NCBI GenBank assembly: GCA_944389885.1
Contig: CALXNZ010000002.1
Coordinates: 62,001 to 126,000, forward strand
Direction: 5' to 3'
Length of the DNA: 64,000 bases
Source of the DNA: an uncultured Opitutales bacterium
GTDB taxonomy: Bacteria; Verrucomicrobiota; Verrucomicrobiia; Opitutales; Intestinicryptomonadaceae
In this document: in pieces, positions 8,551 to 17,935 of the stretch
Position numbering within the stretch: position 1 is the stretch's first letter
How the letters are laid out: each line of letters begins with the position of its first letter
Notes under the pieces: model-generated
The model's input: only the letters and a program-made list of their open reading frames with translations
Databases searched by the model: none
What the model was told of the DNA's origin: nothing
Translations under genes and position numbers: made by a program

Positions 8551-9155
8551 TAATCGCGCAGGATTATCCTCAGGAGGATACACTGGATATTCCTCTTTGA
8601 CTGGAAAGAGATATTCTTTGGAATTTATTAAATATTTACCCCGAATATACTTTTTAAATCCATATCCGTTTGGATAATCTGCCAAATATAAAAAGACACT
8701 TCCGTTTTCGCAATCGCCGATTCATATTGCGGATATTTTGTTATTTTTCCGGAATTACCTTATACTCCATTTTACGGCAATCGAATATTCATTGCCTTAC
8801 ACGGAACTTATAGAACGAATCTTACATATACTTCCATATGACCGATATTATAAAAAACATATACAATTTAATGGTAAAATATGGATCACCATAATACTAC
8901 AAGAACATATGCAACACGCTTTTGATGCGGCATATAATATTTATAATATATTTATATTAAATAAATTACAAATTACACTCTCAAAATTTAGTTGACTATG
9001 CACTGCTTCCTATTATCCTGCAAATTCAATAATGTCGCAAAAGTGCGACATTAATTTTATCATTTTGGCTCTCCGATTTGTCGATTTCGTAAAATCAAAG
9101 ATGAAAAGCAACGAGGAAATTTTTAGACATTTTTATAAAGATTGTTAAAAAAACA
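8551..9155. other. AT-rich stretch with no convincing gene; possible decayed gene on the minus strand
   Basis: The AT content is much higher than in flanking genes. A plus-strand frame at 8738-8995 needs a TTG start and has no recognisable family. On the minus strand, 8715-8551 reads without stops as a protein-like string (GSVFLYLADYPNGYGFKKYI, then RGKYLINSKEY), but an upstream stop and no clear start suggest a decayed gene or chance. A 9-bp stem with a 4-base loop lies at 9031-9052. The stretch is probably acquired DNA linked to the genes at 9208-9562. Confidence 0.4.
9031..9052. repeat. Inverted repeat, 9-bp arms
   Basis: AATGTCGCA and TGCGACATT are perfect reverse complements around the loop AAAG, followed by AATTTT. 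It could be a weak terminator or a protein-binding site upstream of the ribbon-helix-helix genes. Confidence 0.55.
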
Positions 9156-9195
9156 TTGACACAGGTGTATATACACCTACAAGGGTTAGAAAGGA
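9156..9195 (+). promoter_or_regulatory. Promoter with 16-bp palindromic operator upstream of the RHH pair
   Basis: A consensus -35 box TTGACA (9156-9161) is followed at once by the perfect palindrome AGGTGTATATACACCT (9163-9178), which fills the -35/-10 spacer. The best -10 candidate is TACAAG (9178-9183), a weak match. An AAGGA ribosome-binding site follows at 9191-9195. The arrangement is typical of autorepression by a small ribbon-helix-helix protein, and the gene immediately downstream encodes one. Repressor binding here is inferred. Confidence 0.6.
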
Positions 9196-9207
9196 AATAG
9201 ATGTAAT

Positions 9208-9417
9208 ATGCCGAATCAACGCGATAAAAATAAAAGGGGCGTTTGCATCTATATACCTAAGGAAATGAAGGAAACGCTTCAAACAATAGCCAAAGAGAGA
9301 GGAACTAACCTTGCCGCATTAACCCAATTTTTGTATGAAAGAATGATTGAGGAGGTCATTAATGAAAAAAGAGCCAATAATACTAAAGGTAAAACAAAAG
9401 ACCTTCAAACAGATTAA
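9208..9417 (+). CDS. Small ribbon-helix-helix (CopG/Arc-type) protein
   Basis: The 69-residue protein fits a ribbon-helix-helix DNA-binding fold. A basic N-terminus is followed by a short strand (KRGVCIYIP), a first helix (KEMKETLQTIAKERG), a turn with N-L-A-A-L, and a second helix (TQFLYERMIEE). The C-terminal tail is Lys-rich. Such proteins bind palindromes as dimers and often control plasmid copy number or toxin-antitoxin operons. A 16-bp palindrome sits in its promoter. Its 3' end overlaps the next gene by 56 bases. The family is assigned from pattern, not from a recognised close relative. Confidence 0.6.
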   Translation: MPNQRDKNKRGVCIYIPKEMKETLQTIAKERGTNLAALTQFLYERMIEEVINEKRANNTKGKTKDLQTD

Positions 9418-9562
9418 GACCCTAAATTTAGACTTGGAAAGCCTTGTGGAAGAAGCTTTCCTGCGAGGTGTTAGTCACCTTAAAAAGAATAAGGATTTCA
9501 TTGCAAATTTGCTCTCCGAAAAAGGTTTAAAAACCGCAAAAGCAGAAGAAAAGAGTAAATAG
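9362..9562 (+). CDS. Second small RHH-like protein, overlapping the first
   Basis: The 66-residue product starts at the ATG at 9362, which has an exceptionally good ribosome-binding site (GAGGAGGT, ending 6 bases upstream) inside the preceding gene. A strand-helix-helix layout is suggested by EPIILKVKQKTFKQIKTLNL then LESLVEEAFLRGVSHLKK; the tail is Lys/Glu-rich. It may be an antitoxin-like partner or a diverged duplicate of the first gene. No toxin-sized gene follows; the next sequence is the 5'-truncated end of a PEP-CTERM gene. That suggests a mobile fragment inserted into, or deleted part of, that gene. The function is unknown. Confidence 0.5.
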   Translation: MKKEPIILKVKQKTFKQIKTLNLDLESLVEEAFLRGVSHLKKNKDFIANLLSEKGLKTAKAEEKSK

Positions 9563-9584
9563 AGGAATATTTTCATGCTACGGG

Positions 9585-10109
9585 GTGGAAGTCCGCGGCG
9601 GTACGTTTGAAATAGCCAGATACTCCTATTCGGACGCGACCATAACAACCGACAGTTCAGCTTCGCACGGCAATCTCACAATGCTGGGAGGCAGATTTAA
9701 ATTCTCTCCCGGAGACGGAATTACCTCTGCGGCATTTGGATTTGATAAGCTCGAGTACGCCGACGGAATTATATGGCTCAACATAAACCAAGACGGAGCC
9801 GATATGATAAAGCTCCACAATGGCACTATCACCGCCCTCGACGACTTCACTGGCAAGGTATTTTTTGAATTTGACGGCAATGTGGAATTGCTTCTCGACA
9901 ACTATGTCAAGATAGTTGACTGGACTCAGAAGTCGGAGCTCGGAAACAATAATTTCTACGCCGACGACTACGGAATGAACAAAGCCGTATTCGACGTTCG
10001 CGACGACGGCTTGTATGTAAAATACTCCGCCATTCCGGAGCCGGCAACTTGCGCGGCGGTTTTGGGAATATTCTGCCTGGCAATCGCAGCCTGGAGGCAC
10101 CGCAAATAA
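9585..10109 (+). pseudogene. PEP-CTERM protein, C-terminal remnant
   Basis: The 174 residues are the C-terminal end of an autotransporter-like PEP-CTERM protein: a beta-strand-rich passenger (VEVRGGTFEIAR, then LTMLGGRFKF) and a sorting signal reading AIPEPATCAAVLGIFCLAIA plus the tail WRHRK. No signal peptide is present. The frame stays open upstream for a few codons into sequence belonging to the ribbon-helix-helix segment, so the 5' part was removed when that segment was joined here. Without a leader it cannot be exported and should count as a pseudogene, even though GTG at 9585 could start translation. It is not closely similar to the two full paralogues outside the sorting signal. Confidence 0.7.
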
Positions 10110-10125
10110 AAATACAATATGCCCA

Positions 10126-10158
10126 AAAAGCGCGGAATTTGCTTCCGCGCTTTTTTTT
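10126..10158 (+). terminator. Rho-independent terminator
   Basis: AAAGCGCGGAA (10127-10137) pairs with TTCCGCGCTTT (10143-10153) around a 5-base loop, followed by T residues. It closes the accessory segment before the housekeeping genes begin. Confidence 0.9.
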
Positions 10159-10213
10159 GCATATTCAACAAAAAACTTGTCATATCCTCCCCTCTATTTA
10201 AAGTTTTTCAATC

Positions 10214-10666
10214 ATGGCAAAAGTTGATATAGAACTCGTAAAGCTGGTTCTGCAAAGAGCCGACCTCGATGCGCGCAAAGTCGCACAAATTATCGAGGAC
10301 ATAAATTTTGAGGCTAAAAATCAAGTTTCCGACGAGGAAAAAGAAAAACCCGTAAAAAAGCAGTATGTAGTCGTGGTGAGCGATCCCAATGGACGCTTTA
10401 CCGATGCCGACTATGTCGGATGGGTTCTGCAAATTCCGGACGACGAGAATCCTGCCTCCGCTCTGGAGAAAATCCACAAAGGCGCATACGACTTCAACGC
10501 ATCGCCCAAAGGACGCCGCATGCCTTTAAAGACGATTGCCGAAGCATGCGAATTCGGAAGCGCAAAAATCTACAAGAAGCACAAAGTATGGGTAAAGACA
10601 AAAGAGCCCGTGCTGATAGTGCGCTCAAACAATAAAATACCGCGCGGAGAACCCACCGAAGAATAA
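10214..10666 (+). CDS. Conserved-looking hypothetical protein upstream of def
   Basis: The 150-residue protein is not recognised. The N-terminal 30 residues (VDIELVKLVLQRADLDARKV) look like a short helical pair. A charged linker rich in Glu and Lys follows, then a beta-rich segment (KKQYVVVVSDPNGRFTDADY). A basic Pro-containing tail ends the protein. It lacks a signal peptide and membrane segments, so it is probably cytoplasmic. The stop is two bases before the def ATG, so the two are very likely co-transcribed. No function is proposed. Confidence 0.7.
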   Translation: MAKVDIELVKLVLQRADLDARKVAQIIEDINFEAKNQVSDEEKEKPVKKQYVVVVSDPNGRFTDADYVGWVLQIPDDENPASALEKIHKGAYDFNASPKGRRMPLKTIAEACEFGSAKIYKKHKVWVKTKEPVLIVRSNNKIPRGEPTEE

Positions 10667-10668
10667 AT

Positions 10669-11253
10669 ATGCTTTACAGAGTGACCAAATACGGAGAACC
10701 CGTCCTAAAAACCAAGTCGCAGAAGGTAGAGGTATTCGACGCCGATTTAAAGAAGTTCGCCGGGGATCTCTACGAAACCATGTGCCAAGAGAACGGTCTG
10801 GGCCTGGCGGCTCCGCAAGTGGATTCGGCAAAAAGCATGTTCGTGATAGATATGCGGCGCCGGCTCAATCCCGAAAGTCCCTGCAGATTCACTATAGACG
10901 GCAAAGAGCTGCCAATGGATATAGCAATGCCATTGTTTGCGGTAAATCCGAAAGTCGAGGAGATAGGTGAATACGTTGAAGTCGGTGAAGAAGGGTGCCT
11001 TTCTTTTCCCGGCATATATGCGGAAGTAGAAAGATCCTACCAAGCGAAGCTGAATTACCAGGATCTCGACGGAGCCGAGCACGAACTGATATGCGAAGGG
11101 CTCTTCGCCCGCTGCGTACAACACGAGAACGACCACCTCAACGGAATTTGTTTTGTGGATAGATTGGAGCCGAAAGAACTCTTTAAAATCGCCACAAAGC
11201 TCAGAAAATTGCGCAAGCAGACAAAAGATTTTCTGAAGCATAAAGATAAATAA
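10669..11253 (+). CDS. def: Peptide deformylase
   Basis: This metalloenzyme removes the formyl group from the N-terminal methionine of new proteins. All three signature motifs are present: GLGLAAPQ (residues 43-50), EEGCLSFPG with metal ligand Cys110, and QHENDHLNG with metal ligands His152 and His156 and catalytic Glu153. The length of 194 residues is normal. It is followed after a 32-base gap by coaE. Formyltransferase (fmt), often adjacent, is not in this window. Confidence 0.95.
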   Translation: MLYRVTKYGEPVLKTKSQKVEVFDADLKKFAGDLYETMCQENGLGLAAPQVDSAKSMFVIDMRRRLNPESPCRFTIDGKELPMDIAMPLFAVNPKVEEIGEYVEVGEEGCLSFPGIYAEVERSYQAKLNYQDLDGAEHELICEGLFARCVQHENDHLNGICFVDRLEPKELFKIATKLRKLRKQTKDFLKHKDK

Positions 11254-11285
11254 AATACGCGGCAGGAACCGCCATACCCCACAAC

Positions 11286-11855
11286 ATGCTGATAGCGTTG
11301 ACAGGCTCGATAGGAAGCGGCAAGAGTGCGGCGGCAAAAATATTCCAGGCTTGCGGATTCGACGTCGTAAACGCCGATAATATTGCGCGCTCGCTTCTTG
11401 AAAATGACGCGAAAATCCGACTGGCCATATCCGATATATTGGGCAAAGAGGCTTTTGAAAAAGACGGAAGCCCAAACCGCAAAATAATCGCCCAAAAGAT
11501 ATTCTCCAACAAAAAATTGCTCGAGAGAGTCGAATCAACCATGCATCCGGCAATAATGAAGACCGCCCTTGAAGGAGTAAATTCCGGCGTTCGCGTAGTC
11601 GAGGTGCCATTGCTATTTGAAAAAAAGCTTGAAGGGAATTTCGACCTGTGCATTATGGTTTATTGTAGCGACTTCCTTAGATTTAGGCGGTTGCGCATTG
11701 ATAGGGGCATGAGCGACGCCGAGATATTCGCGCGCGACGCTTTGCAAATGCCCCAAAAGACAAAGGCGGAACTCGCCGATGTAGTTTTGTTCAACGAAAG
11801 CGGCCTCGATTTTTTAAATAGGCAGATATCGCTTTTTATATCACGTTTAAGCTAA
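11286..11855 (+). CDS. coaE: Dephospho-CoA kinase
   Basis: This is the last enzyme of coenzyme A synthesis, which phosphorylates the 3'-hydroxyl of dephospho-CoA with ATP. The P-loop is GSIGSGKS at residues 7-14. The CoaE-typical [10 protein letters not shown] follows the first strand, and the acceptor/lid region around [15 protein letters not shown] is present. The length of 189 residues is normal for the family. The stop lies 5 bases before the rho start, so def, coaE and rho are likely one operon. Confidence 0.93.
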   Translation: MLIALTGSIGSGKSAAAKIFQACGFDVVNADNIARSLLENDAKIRLAISDILGKEAFEKDGSPNRKIIAQKIFSNKKLLERVESTMHPAIMKTALEGVNSGVRVVEVPLLFEKKLEGNFDLCIMVYCSDFLRFRRLRIDRGMSDAEIFARDALQMPQKTKAELADVVLFNESGLDFLNRQISLFISRLS

Positions 11856-11860
11856 ACGCA

Positions 11861-14395
11861 ATGGAAGAAGAAAACCTTAGCAACAACCCTCCGGAGACAG
11901 ATTCGGAGAACGCTCAACAGCCCGTAAAAAAACGCAGGGGCAGACCCCCGCGCGCAAAAACAGAAACGCCGCCAGCGGAATCGGCAGATACAGAAAAGAA
12001 GCCCAAGCGCAGAGGCAGGCCCCCGCGCGCGAAAGTTTCACAACCAGAAGAAATTCCCTCCCAGGAGCCATCTGCTCCCAACGACCAACAGCCCGACCCC
12101 GAACCACAAAACCCCGAGACTGAAATTTTTGTGCACAGAGACGAGGGCGACGACTTCGCCTACGCTTCGCGCTATAGGGAAAATTCGGAAGAATCGACAC
12201 CTGAAGAGGACGATTCCGAAAAAGTGCCCGAATATTTTTCAACCACCGACGAGGATCTCGATCCCAACGCCTACGCTTCACGCTACAACGAGGAAGACGC
12301 TCTCGACGATAGAAGCGCAGAAGAATCCCCGCAGTCCGAAGCCCGCCCGCAGGAAGAGCCGAGGCAGGAACGCGGCAACCAGATTCCTATGCGCCGCTTT
12401 GATAAGCAAAATCAAAGAAACCAGGGAATGCAAAATCGCGGCCAGGGCAGATTCCAAAACAACCGCCAACAAAATTACGGGCGCTTTCAAAATAACCGCG
12501 GCCAGCAATCCTCCCGCGGCGGCAATCTCCAGCGCAACAACCAAATCCAACAGCGGCAACAGAACATCAACCAACGCAATACCGGCAATCAACAAAAGCA
12601 GCAAATGCGCCAAAAATCGCGTTGGAATCAAAGTCAAAATGCTGAAGAAGATTATATAAATCCTGCGGATCTCCCGGAATGGGGAATCCTAAAAAGCGAG
12701 GATTTTATAAAAAACTATCTGCTGAGAAATTATTGCGGCGTAATAGACTTCCAATATCCCGAAGACGCCTCCCCAAAGAGTGACTCTCCCTTGCGCGAGA
12801 GCGATGCCCCAATTTCAGAAACTACGACCAGTGAAGCGGAAGTTCCGGAAAATACCGAGAGTGAAACGAAAGCAGAAAATACCTCGGTATGCGACATGCC
12901 CGTTCTCGCCTCCGAAGGCTCTGCCGACAATCCTCCGAACGATGTAATCGAAGAGAAATCATACTGGCAAACCCTGATGGGAACCCTCCCCCAAGAACAC
13001 GCTGAAGGGGAAGAAAAAAATGATGGTGAGATATCGCCTACACCCGATATGGTCTCGGCCGCGGAAGCGTCATTTGTCGAAGACGACACTTACAAGGTAT
13101 CGGACGCGATTACGCTCGAAAGTTTGTCGGATTTTAACAAGATTTACGCCCTGCCCTTGCCTGAGATGCGTGAGGCGATGGTAGAAGCGGGAATCCCATT
13201 CCGCGCAGGAGTTGGCAAATGCGGACTTGCCGAAGATTATTACAAATTTGCCCGGCAAAATAAAAAGCTCGTAAAAGTGTCCGGAATTCTCGACGTGTTT
13301 GGGAACGGGCTCGGCGGGGCCCTCGCCTTTGAATGCGACAGCTACAAATTACGTCGTTCATGCGCATACATTCCCCAGTTTTTTATAGACAAATACAAAT
13401 TGTCGAGGGGCACATCTCTAAATGCCTTGGCGATGCCCCCGCGCGAAGACGGCAAAGAGAATTGTCCAATCGCCATAAAAATAACGTCAGCTATGGGGCT
13501 TCCTCCCGAAGCGGTAAAAGATTTGACTCCGTTTACGGATTTGACGCCTTACTACCCCACGCGCCGAATGATTATGGAACTGCCCTGGCAGGCTGGCAAA
13601 GACAATATATCAATGCGGGCCGTAGATTTGCTGACGCCGATAGGTCTTGGACAGAGAGCCTTGATAGTTGCGCCGCCGCGCACGGGAAAAACGGTGCTCA
13701 TGCAAAATATGGCAAAATCCATAAGAGAAAATACGCCGGAAGCGCATTTGATGATATTGCTTGTGGACGAGCGCCCTGAAGAAGTGACGGATTTTAGGAG
13801 AAACGTCGACGCCGAAGTAATATCCTCAACCTTTGACGAAGACGCTCTGAGCCATGTGCATGCGGCGGAAATGGTTATAAGCAAAGCCCGGCGCATGGTC
13901 GAATGCGGCAAAGACGTAGTGATTCTGCTCGATTCCATAACGCGCCTCGCCAGGGCCTACAACGCGCTAATGCCCAACGGAGGCCGGACAATGACAGGCG
14001 GAGTGGAGGCTAACGCCCTTCAAAAGCCGAAAAAATTCTTCGGATCTGCCCGCAATATAGAAGGAGGGGGGTCTTTAACGGTTATCGGGACAGCCCTGAT
14101 AGAAACCGGCAGCAAGATGGACGAAGTAATATTTGAGGAGTTTAAAGGCACGGGAAACCTTGAGCTGCATCTCGACCGCCAGTTGTCAGATAAACGCATC
14201 TTCCCGGCTATCAACATAGAAAAGAGCGGAACGCGCAAGGAGGAACTGCTCTACCACCCGGACGAACTCGTCAAAATATATGCGCTTCGCAGAGCCATGA
14301 AGGGGGTTCCCACAACCGACGCAATGGAAATGTTGATACAAAGACTGAAAAAAGTGAAAACAAATGTTGAATTTTTGATGGGACTCAATAGATAG
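11861..14395 (+). CDS. rho: Transcription termination factor Rho with long N-terminal extension
   Basis: Rho is a hexameric RNA translocase that ends transcription. The conserved core begins near residue 415 ([20 protein letters not shown]). It includes the RNA-binding OB domain, the P-loop APPRTGKT and the Walker B region [17 protein letters not shown]. The Q- and R-loop regions follow ([20 protein letters not shown]) and the C-terminus is complete. At 844 residues it is twice the usual 420. The extra N-terminal half is disordered-looking: two AT-hook-like repeats ([11 protein letters not shown] at 23-33 and [12 protein letters not shown] at 47-58), an acidic part with two copies of AYASRY, and an Asn/Gln/Arg-rich stretch near 185-265. 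Extended Rho proteins are known in other phyla, where the extension can bind RNA or promote condensation. That role here is inferred. Confidence 0.95.
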   Translation: MEEENLSNNPPETDSENAQQPVKKRRGRPPRAKTETPPAESADTEKKPKRRGRPPRAKVSQPEEIPSQEPSAPNDQQPDPEPQNPETEIFVHRDEGDDFAYASRYRENSEESTPEEDDSEKVPEYFSTTDEDLDPNAYASRYNEEDALDDRSAEESPQSEARPQEEPRQERGNQIPMRRFDKQNQRNQGMQNRGQGRFQNNRQQNYGRFQNNRGQQSSRGGNLQRNNQIQQRQQNINQRNTGNQQKQQMRQKSRWNQSQNAEEDYINPADLPEWGILKSEDFIKNYLLRNYCGVIDFQYPEDASPKSDSPLRESDAPISETTTSEAEVPENTESETKAENTSVCDMPVLASEGSADNPPNDVIEEKSYWQTLMGTLPQEHAEGEEKNDGEISPTPDMVSAAEASFVEDDTYKVSDAITLESLSDFNKIYALPLPEMREAMVEAGIPFRAGVGKCGLAEDYYKFARQNKKLVKVSGILDVFGNGLGGALAFECDSYKLRRSCAYIPQFFIDKYKLSRGTSLNALAMPPREDGKENCPIAIKITSAMGLPPEAVKDLTPFTDLTPYYPTRRMIMELPWQAGKDNISMRAVDLLTPIGLGQRALIVAPPRTGKTVLMQNMAKSIRENTPEAHLMILLVDERPEEVTDFRRNVDAEVISSTFDEDALSHVHAAEMVISKARRMVECGKDVVILLDSITRLARAYNALMPNGGRTMTGGVEANALQKPKKFFGSARNIEGGGSLTVIGTALIETGSKMDEVIFEEFKGTGNLELHLDRQLSDKRIFPAINIEKSGTRKEELLYHPDELVKIYALRRAMKGVPTTDAMEMLIQRLKKVKTNVEFLMGLNR

Positions 14396-14441
14396 TTAGG
14401 AATCACAACACAACACGGAATTTTTACGGAGACTTTTTGAA

Positions 14442-16157
14442 GTGACTTCAGCCGATGATTTTGTATTGCAACTCATAGAGGAAAAGGGGTTGGTGGCGCA
14501 CGATATAATCGAAACGGGGCGCCAACAACTGCAATCCGAAGGAGTCAGCCCCACGGAACTCGATTCCAAGCTAATAGACTTGATTGTCGATAAACGCTAC
14601 TGCAAGTACGACGACATCACTTACATTCTTGCTCAGGAATTTAACGTTCCCCTCATTTCGCTTCAGGACATAAGCGTTGAAGAAGACGTCTTAAAACTGA
14701 TGAAACAGGAGGACGTCCGCAAATACGGAGTTTTTCCGCTTGCGGTAAATAACGGGCAGCTGGAGCTGGCGGTGTCGGATCCGATGGATATGGACACCGT
14801 GGACAACTTGAGCCATATGCTCAAGATGCCCATAGACATAAGGCTTGCCACTCCCTCTGCGATAAAAGACGCCATAGACGCCAACTACGGCGTGCAGGCA
14901 TACGGCGACATATTCGGAGAAAATTACGGAGAATCCGAAAAAGCCAAAGACGATCTCGCCACCGGAAACGAAGAAAACGTATCCGAAGAAGAGGCTCCGA
15001 TAATACGCTATGTGCACAAGCTGATAACAGAAGCCGTAAAGCGCAGGGCGTCCGACATACACCTTGAACCGCTCGAAAAGAAGTTCCGCATAAGGTATCG
15101 AATAGACGGCGTGCTAATAGAGGTTGAGAATCCCCCAAAGCGCCTGCAGCCTTCGATAATATCGCGCTTAAAGTTGATGGCAAATATCTCAATAGCCGAA
15201 AAGCGCGTTCCGCAAGACGGAAGAATACAAATTACTTATAATAATAAAGAGATAGACCTCCGCGTATCGAGTCTGCCTACGGTTTACGGAGAGAGCATAG
15301 TAATGCGTATTCTCGATAAGGAAGGTTTGCGCCTCGGACTTCCAGAATTAGGGTTCTTCTCCGACGACCAGTCAACCTTTGAGAGAATAGTGGGAATGGC
15401 CGACGGAATATTCCTTGTGACCGGGCCTACCGGTTCGGGAAAATCCACTACATTGTATTCCGCGTTGAATTATTTGAACCACCCCGACCGCAAGATAATC
15501 ACAGTGGAAGACCCTGTGGAATATCAAATGACCGGCATAAACCAGGTTCAGGTTAGAAGGGAGGTAGGCATGACGTTCGCCGCGGCGTTGCGCTCGATGT
15601 TGCGACAGGCTCCAAACATAATAATGATAGGTGAAATACGAGACTTGGAGACAGCCGAAATAGCGATAAACGCCTCGCTCACCGGCCACATGGTGTTTAG
15701 TACGCTTCACACCAACGACGCTTCGAGCGCCGTGACCCGACTGGTTGACATAGGAGTGAAGCCGTTCCTCGTCAGCGCATCATTGAGGGCGGTTTTGGCG
15801 CAGCGACTCGTCCGCAAAATTTGCACAAAGTGCAAGAGCGTTTACGTGCCCGATCCGCGCGTACTGCAAGCCATAGGCATAAACGAAATAGAGGCGGCAA
15901 AAATCACATTCTACCACGGGGAAGGATGTCCGGCATGCCACGGAATAGGCTATAAGGGACGAATGGGCATATTTGAAATGTTCATAGTCAATGAAGAGCT
16001 TCAACAGATGATTTACGAAGGCAGAACCCTTGTGGAACTGCGCGCCAAAGCCCGCGAGCTCGGCATGCGCACAATGAGAGAAGACGGCGTGCGCAAAATA
16101 GGCGGCGGACTAACTACCGCCGACGAAGTGCTGAAGGTGACAATGAACGAAGCCTAA
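14442..16157 (+). CDS. PilB/GspE-family assembly ATPase 1
   Basis: This is a hexameric ATPase that powers type IV pilus extension or type II secretion. The order is an N-terminal GspE/MshE domain (about residues 1-150), a linker, and the ATPase core. The core has GPTGSGKST (Walker A, near residue 330), [20 protein letters not shown] (Walker B and Asp box) and [12 protein letters not shown] (His box). Two cysteine pairs (CTKC and CPAC) form the zinc site typical of extension ATPases and absent from PilT. The start is a GTG at 14442 with GGAG upstream. A paralogue follows 14 bases later. Pilus versus secretion cannot be decided because pilins and secretins are not nearby. Confidence 0.88.
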   Translation: MTSADDFVLQLIEEKGLVAHDIIETGRQQLQSEGVSPTELDSKLIDLIVDKRYCKYDDITYILAQEFNVPLISLQDISVEEDVLKLMKQEDVRKYGVFPLAVNNGQLELAVSDPMDMDTVDNLSHMLKMPIDIRLATPSAIKDAIDANYGVQAYGDIFGENYGESEKAKDDLATGNEENVSEEEAPIIRYVHKLITEAVKRRASDIHLEPLEKKFRIRYRIDGVLIEVENPPKRLQPSIISRLKLMANISIAEKRVPQDGRIQITYNNKEIDLRVSSLPTVYGESIVMRILDKEGLRLGLPELGFFSDDQSTFERIVGMADGIFLVTGPTGSGKSTTLYSALNYLNHPDRKIITVEDPVEYQMTGINQVQVRREVGMTFAAALRSMLRQAPNIIMIGEIRDLETAEIAINASLTGHMVFSTLHTNDASSAVTRLVDIGVKPFLVSASLRAVLAQRLVRKICTKCKSVYVPDPRVLQAIGINEIEAAKITFYHGEGCPACHGIGYKGRMGIFEMFIVNEELQQMIYEGRTLVELRAKARELGMRTMREDGVRKIGGGLTTADEVLKVTMNEA

Positions 16158-16171
16158 GGAGATCTTTCACA

Positions 16172-17848
16172 ATGTTTGAAGACCATAACAACACAGTTTA
16201 CGAAATGGTTGAGGCCAGCAAGCTCCTGAGCAAGGCGCAGCTGGACGAACTTAACGAGACCCACCTGAATACGGGGAAGTCGCTTGCAGACGCAATAATA
16301 GACTCGGGATTGATAGACAAACAGAAACTGTTGGAAATGACAGCGGATTATTTGAACTACGAGTTCATGCCAATTCCGCCGGCAAATATCCCGGAAAATA
16401 TCTACAAGCAGTTGAGGCCCAACTTGGCGCGCACCTATGGGGTAGTTCCCATCAAGGCGGACGATACGTCGATATCGCTGCTGGCCCGCGACCCGTTCAA
16501 CAACGCGATTATAGACGACATCACATTCACGCTCAACAAAGACGTCACGATAGTGGTAATGGATCCGGCGCAAGTGGATTCGCTGATGATCCAGTGCTAC
16601 GGCGAGGAAGATTCGAGCATAGACGACTTGTTGGCGGAAATATCCGGAGTAAACTTCGACGACACGAATGAAGACGCCGCCGCGCTCGCCAATGAAACGC
16701 CTATTATACGCTTTGTAAATTTGATACTTCAACAGGCGATAAGAGACAAAGCCTCCGACATTCACTTTGAGCCGTTTGAAGACCAGTTCAGGATAAGGTA
16801 CAGAATAGACGGAGCCCTCTATGAAATGGCGCCGCCGCCGAAGAGCCTCGCACTGCCCGTAATAAGCCGAATAAAAGTTTTGGCAAATCTGAATATAGCC
16901 GAGCAGAGAATACCGCAGGACGGCCGAATAAAGATGACAATTTCCGGGCGTCCTGTCGATCTCCGTGTATCCACGCTTCCGACACAATTTGGCGAGAGCG
17001 TCGTGCTCCGCGTGCTCGACAAGAGCGTGGTGAATCTCGACCTTGAAAAGTTGAGCATGAGCGACGAAGTAAAGGAGAGCATACGCAAGCTTGTAAAAAT
17101 GCCAAACGGCATATTCATAGTGACCGGGCCGACCGGCTCAGGAAAGACTACAACGCTATATTCGGCTTTGAGGGAGGTAAACACAGTTGACATAAAAATA
17201 CTGACCTCCGAAGACCCGGTAGAATATGAAATAGACGGCATAATGCAGGTGCAAATAAACCACCAAGTGGGGCTCGACTTTGCGCGCTGTCTGCGAGCTT
17301 TCTTGCGACAAGACCCCGACAAGATAATGGTGGGAGAAATTCGAGACCTCGAGACTGCCCAAATAGCGGTACAGGCGTCGCTCACAGGGCACGTGGTGTT
17401 GGCTACATTGCACACTAACGACTCCCCCGGCGCCGTGACCCGACTCATAGATATGGGATTGGAACCCTTCCTAATAGCGGCCTCCCTTGAAGGCGTATTG
17501 GGGCAGAGACTCGTTAGAAAGATATGCACGACATGCCGCACAGCATATGAACCGGACCAAGATATCATAGATATGCTCGGAGTGGATCCGATAGAGATAG
17601 CCGACAAGCAATTCTATTTTGGCAAGGGCTGCGCGGAATGTTCGGGATCAGGATACAAAGGGCGGCAAGGGCTCTTTGAGCTTCTGATGATGAATGACTC
17701 TCTGAGAGACTTGATTACGGCGCGAGCCCCAACTTTGGTATTGAAACAAAAAGCCATAGAAATGGGCATGCGCACTCTTAGAGACGACGGTCTGCGAGCA
17801 ATATTCGACGGAGCGACAACCGTTGACGAAGTTCTCAAATACACCTAA
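16172..17848 (+). CDS. PilB/GspE-family assembly ATPase 2
   Basis: This second ATPase has the same layout as its upstream neighbour. The N-terminal domain is about 150 residues. The core has [38 protein letters not shown] and [12 protein letters not shown], and the zinc pairs are CTTC and CAEC. The pair has clearly diverged (the P-loop is GKTT here and GKST upstream), so this is an old duplication, not a recent one. Both keep the zinc site, so neither is a PilT retraction ATPase. They may serve two different machines or form a mixed system. An AAGGAGA ribosome-binding site precedes the ATG. A terminator follows, before pilC. Confidence 0.88.
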   Translation: MFEDHNNTVYEMVEASKLLSKAQLDELNETHLNTGKSLADAIIDSGLIDKQKLLEMTADYLNYEFMPIPPANIPENIYKQLRPNLARTYGVVPIKADDTSISLLARDPFNNAIIDDITFTLNKDVTIVVMDPAQVDSLMIQCYGEEDSSIDDLLAEISGVNFDDTNEDAAALANETPIIRFVNLILQQAIRDKASDIHFEPFEDQFRIRYRIDGALYEMAPPPKSLALPVISRIKVLANLNIAEQRIPQDGRIKMTISGRPVDLRVSTLPTQFGESVVLRVLDKSVVNLDLEKLSMSDEVKESIRKLVKMPNGIFIVTGPTGSGKTTTLYSALREVNTVDIKILTSEDPVEYEIDGIMQVQINHQVGLDFARCLRAFLRQDPDKIMVGEIRDLETAQIAVQASLTGHVVLATLHTNDSPGAVTRLIDMGLEPFLIAASLEGVLGQRLVRKICTTCRTAYEPDQDIIDMLGVDPIEIADKQFYFGKGCAECSGSGYKGRQGLFELLMMNDSLRDLITARAPTLVLKQKAIEMGMRTLRDDGLRAIFDGATTVDEVLKYT

Positions 17849-17854
17849 ATTTTC

Positions 17855-17887
17855 AAAGGCAATTCTTTATCTTTGAGTTGCCTTTTT
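17855..17887 (+). terminator. Probable terminator between pilB2 and pilC
   Basis: AAAGGCAA (17855-17862) pairs with TTGCCTTT (17878-17885), followed by T residues. The loop is 15 bases, so it may be leaky or an attenuator ahead of the PilC-type gene. Confidence 0.6.
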
Positions 17888-17935
17888 GTAAAAAAGCTTT
17901 ATCAAGTTTATCCCAACACTTAAATATATTCGATT

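Noticed and set aside
8738-8995. 85-residue reading frame in AT-rich DNA
   Set aside because: It needs a TTG start, shows no ribosome-binding site and no recognisable domain, and lies in a region with low-complexity AT sequence.
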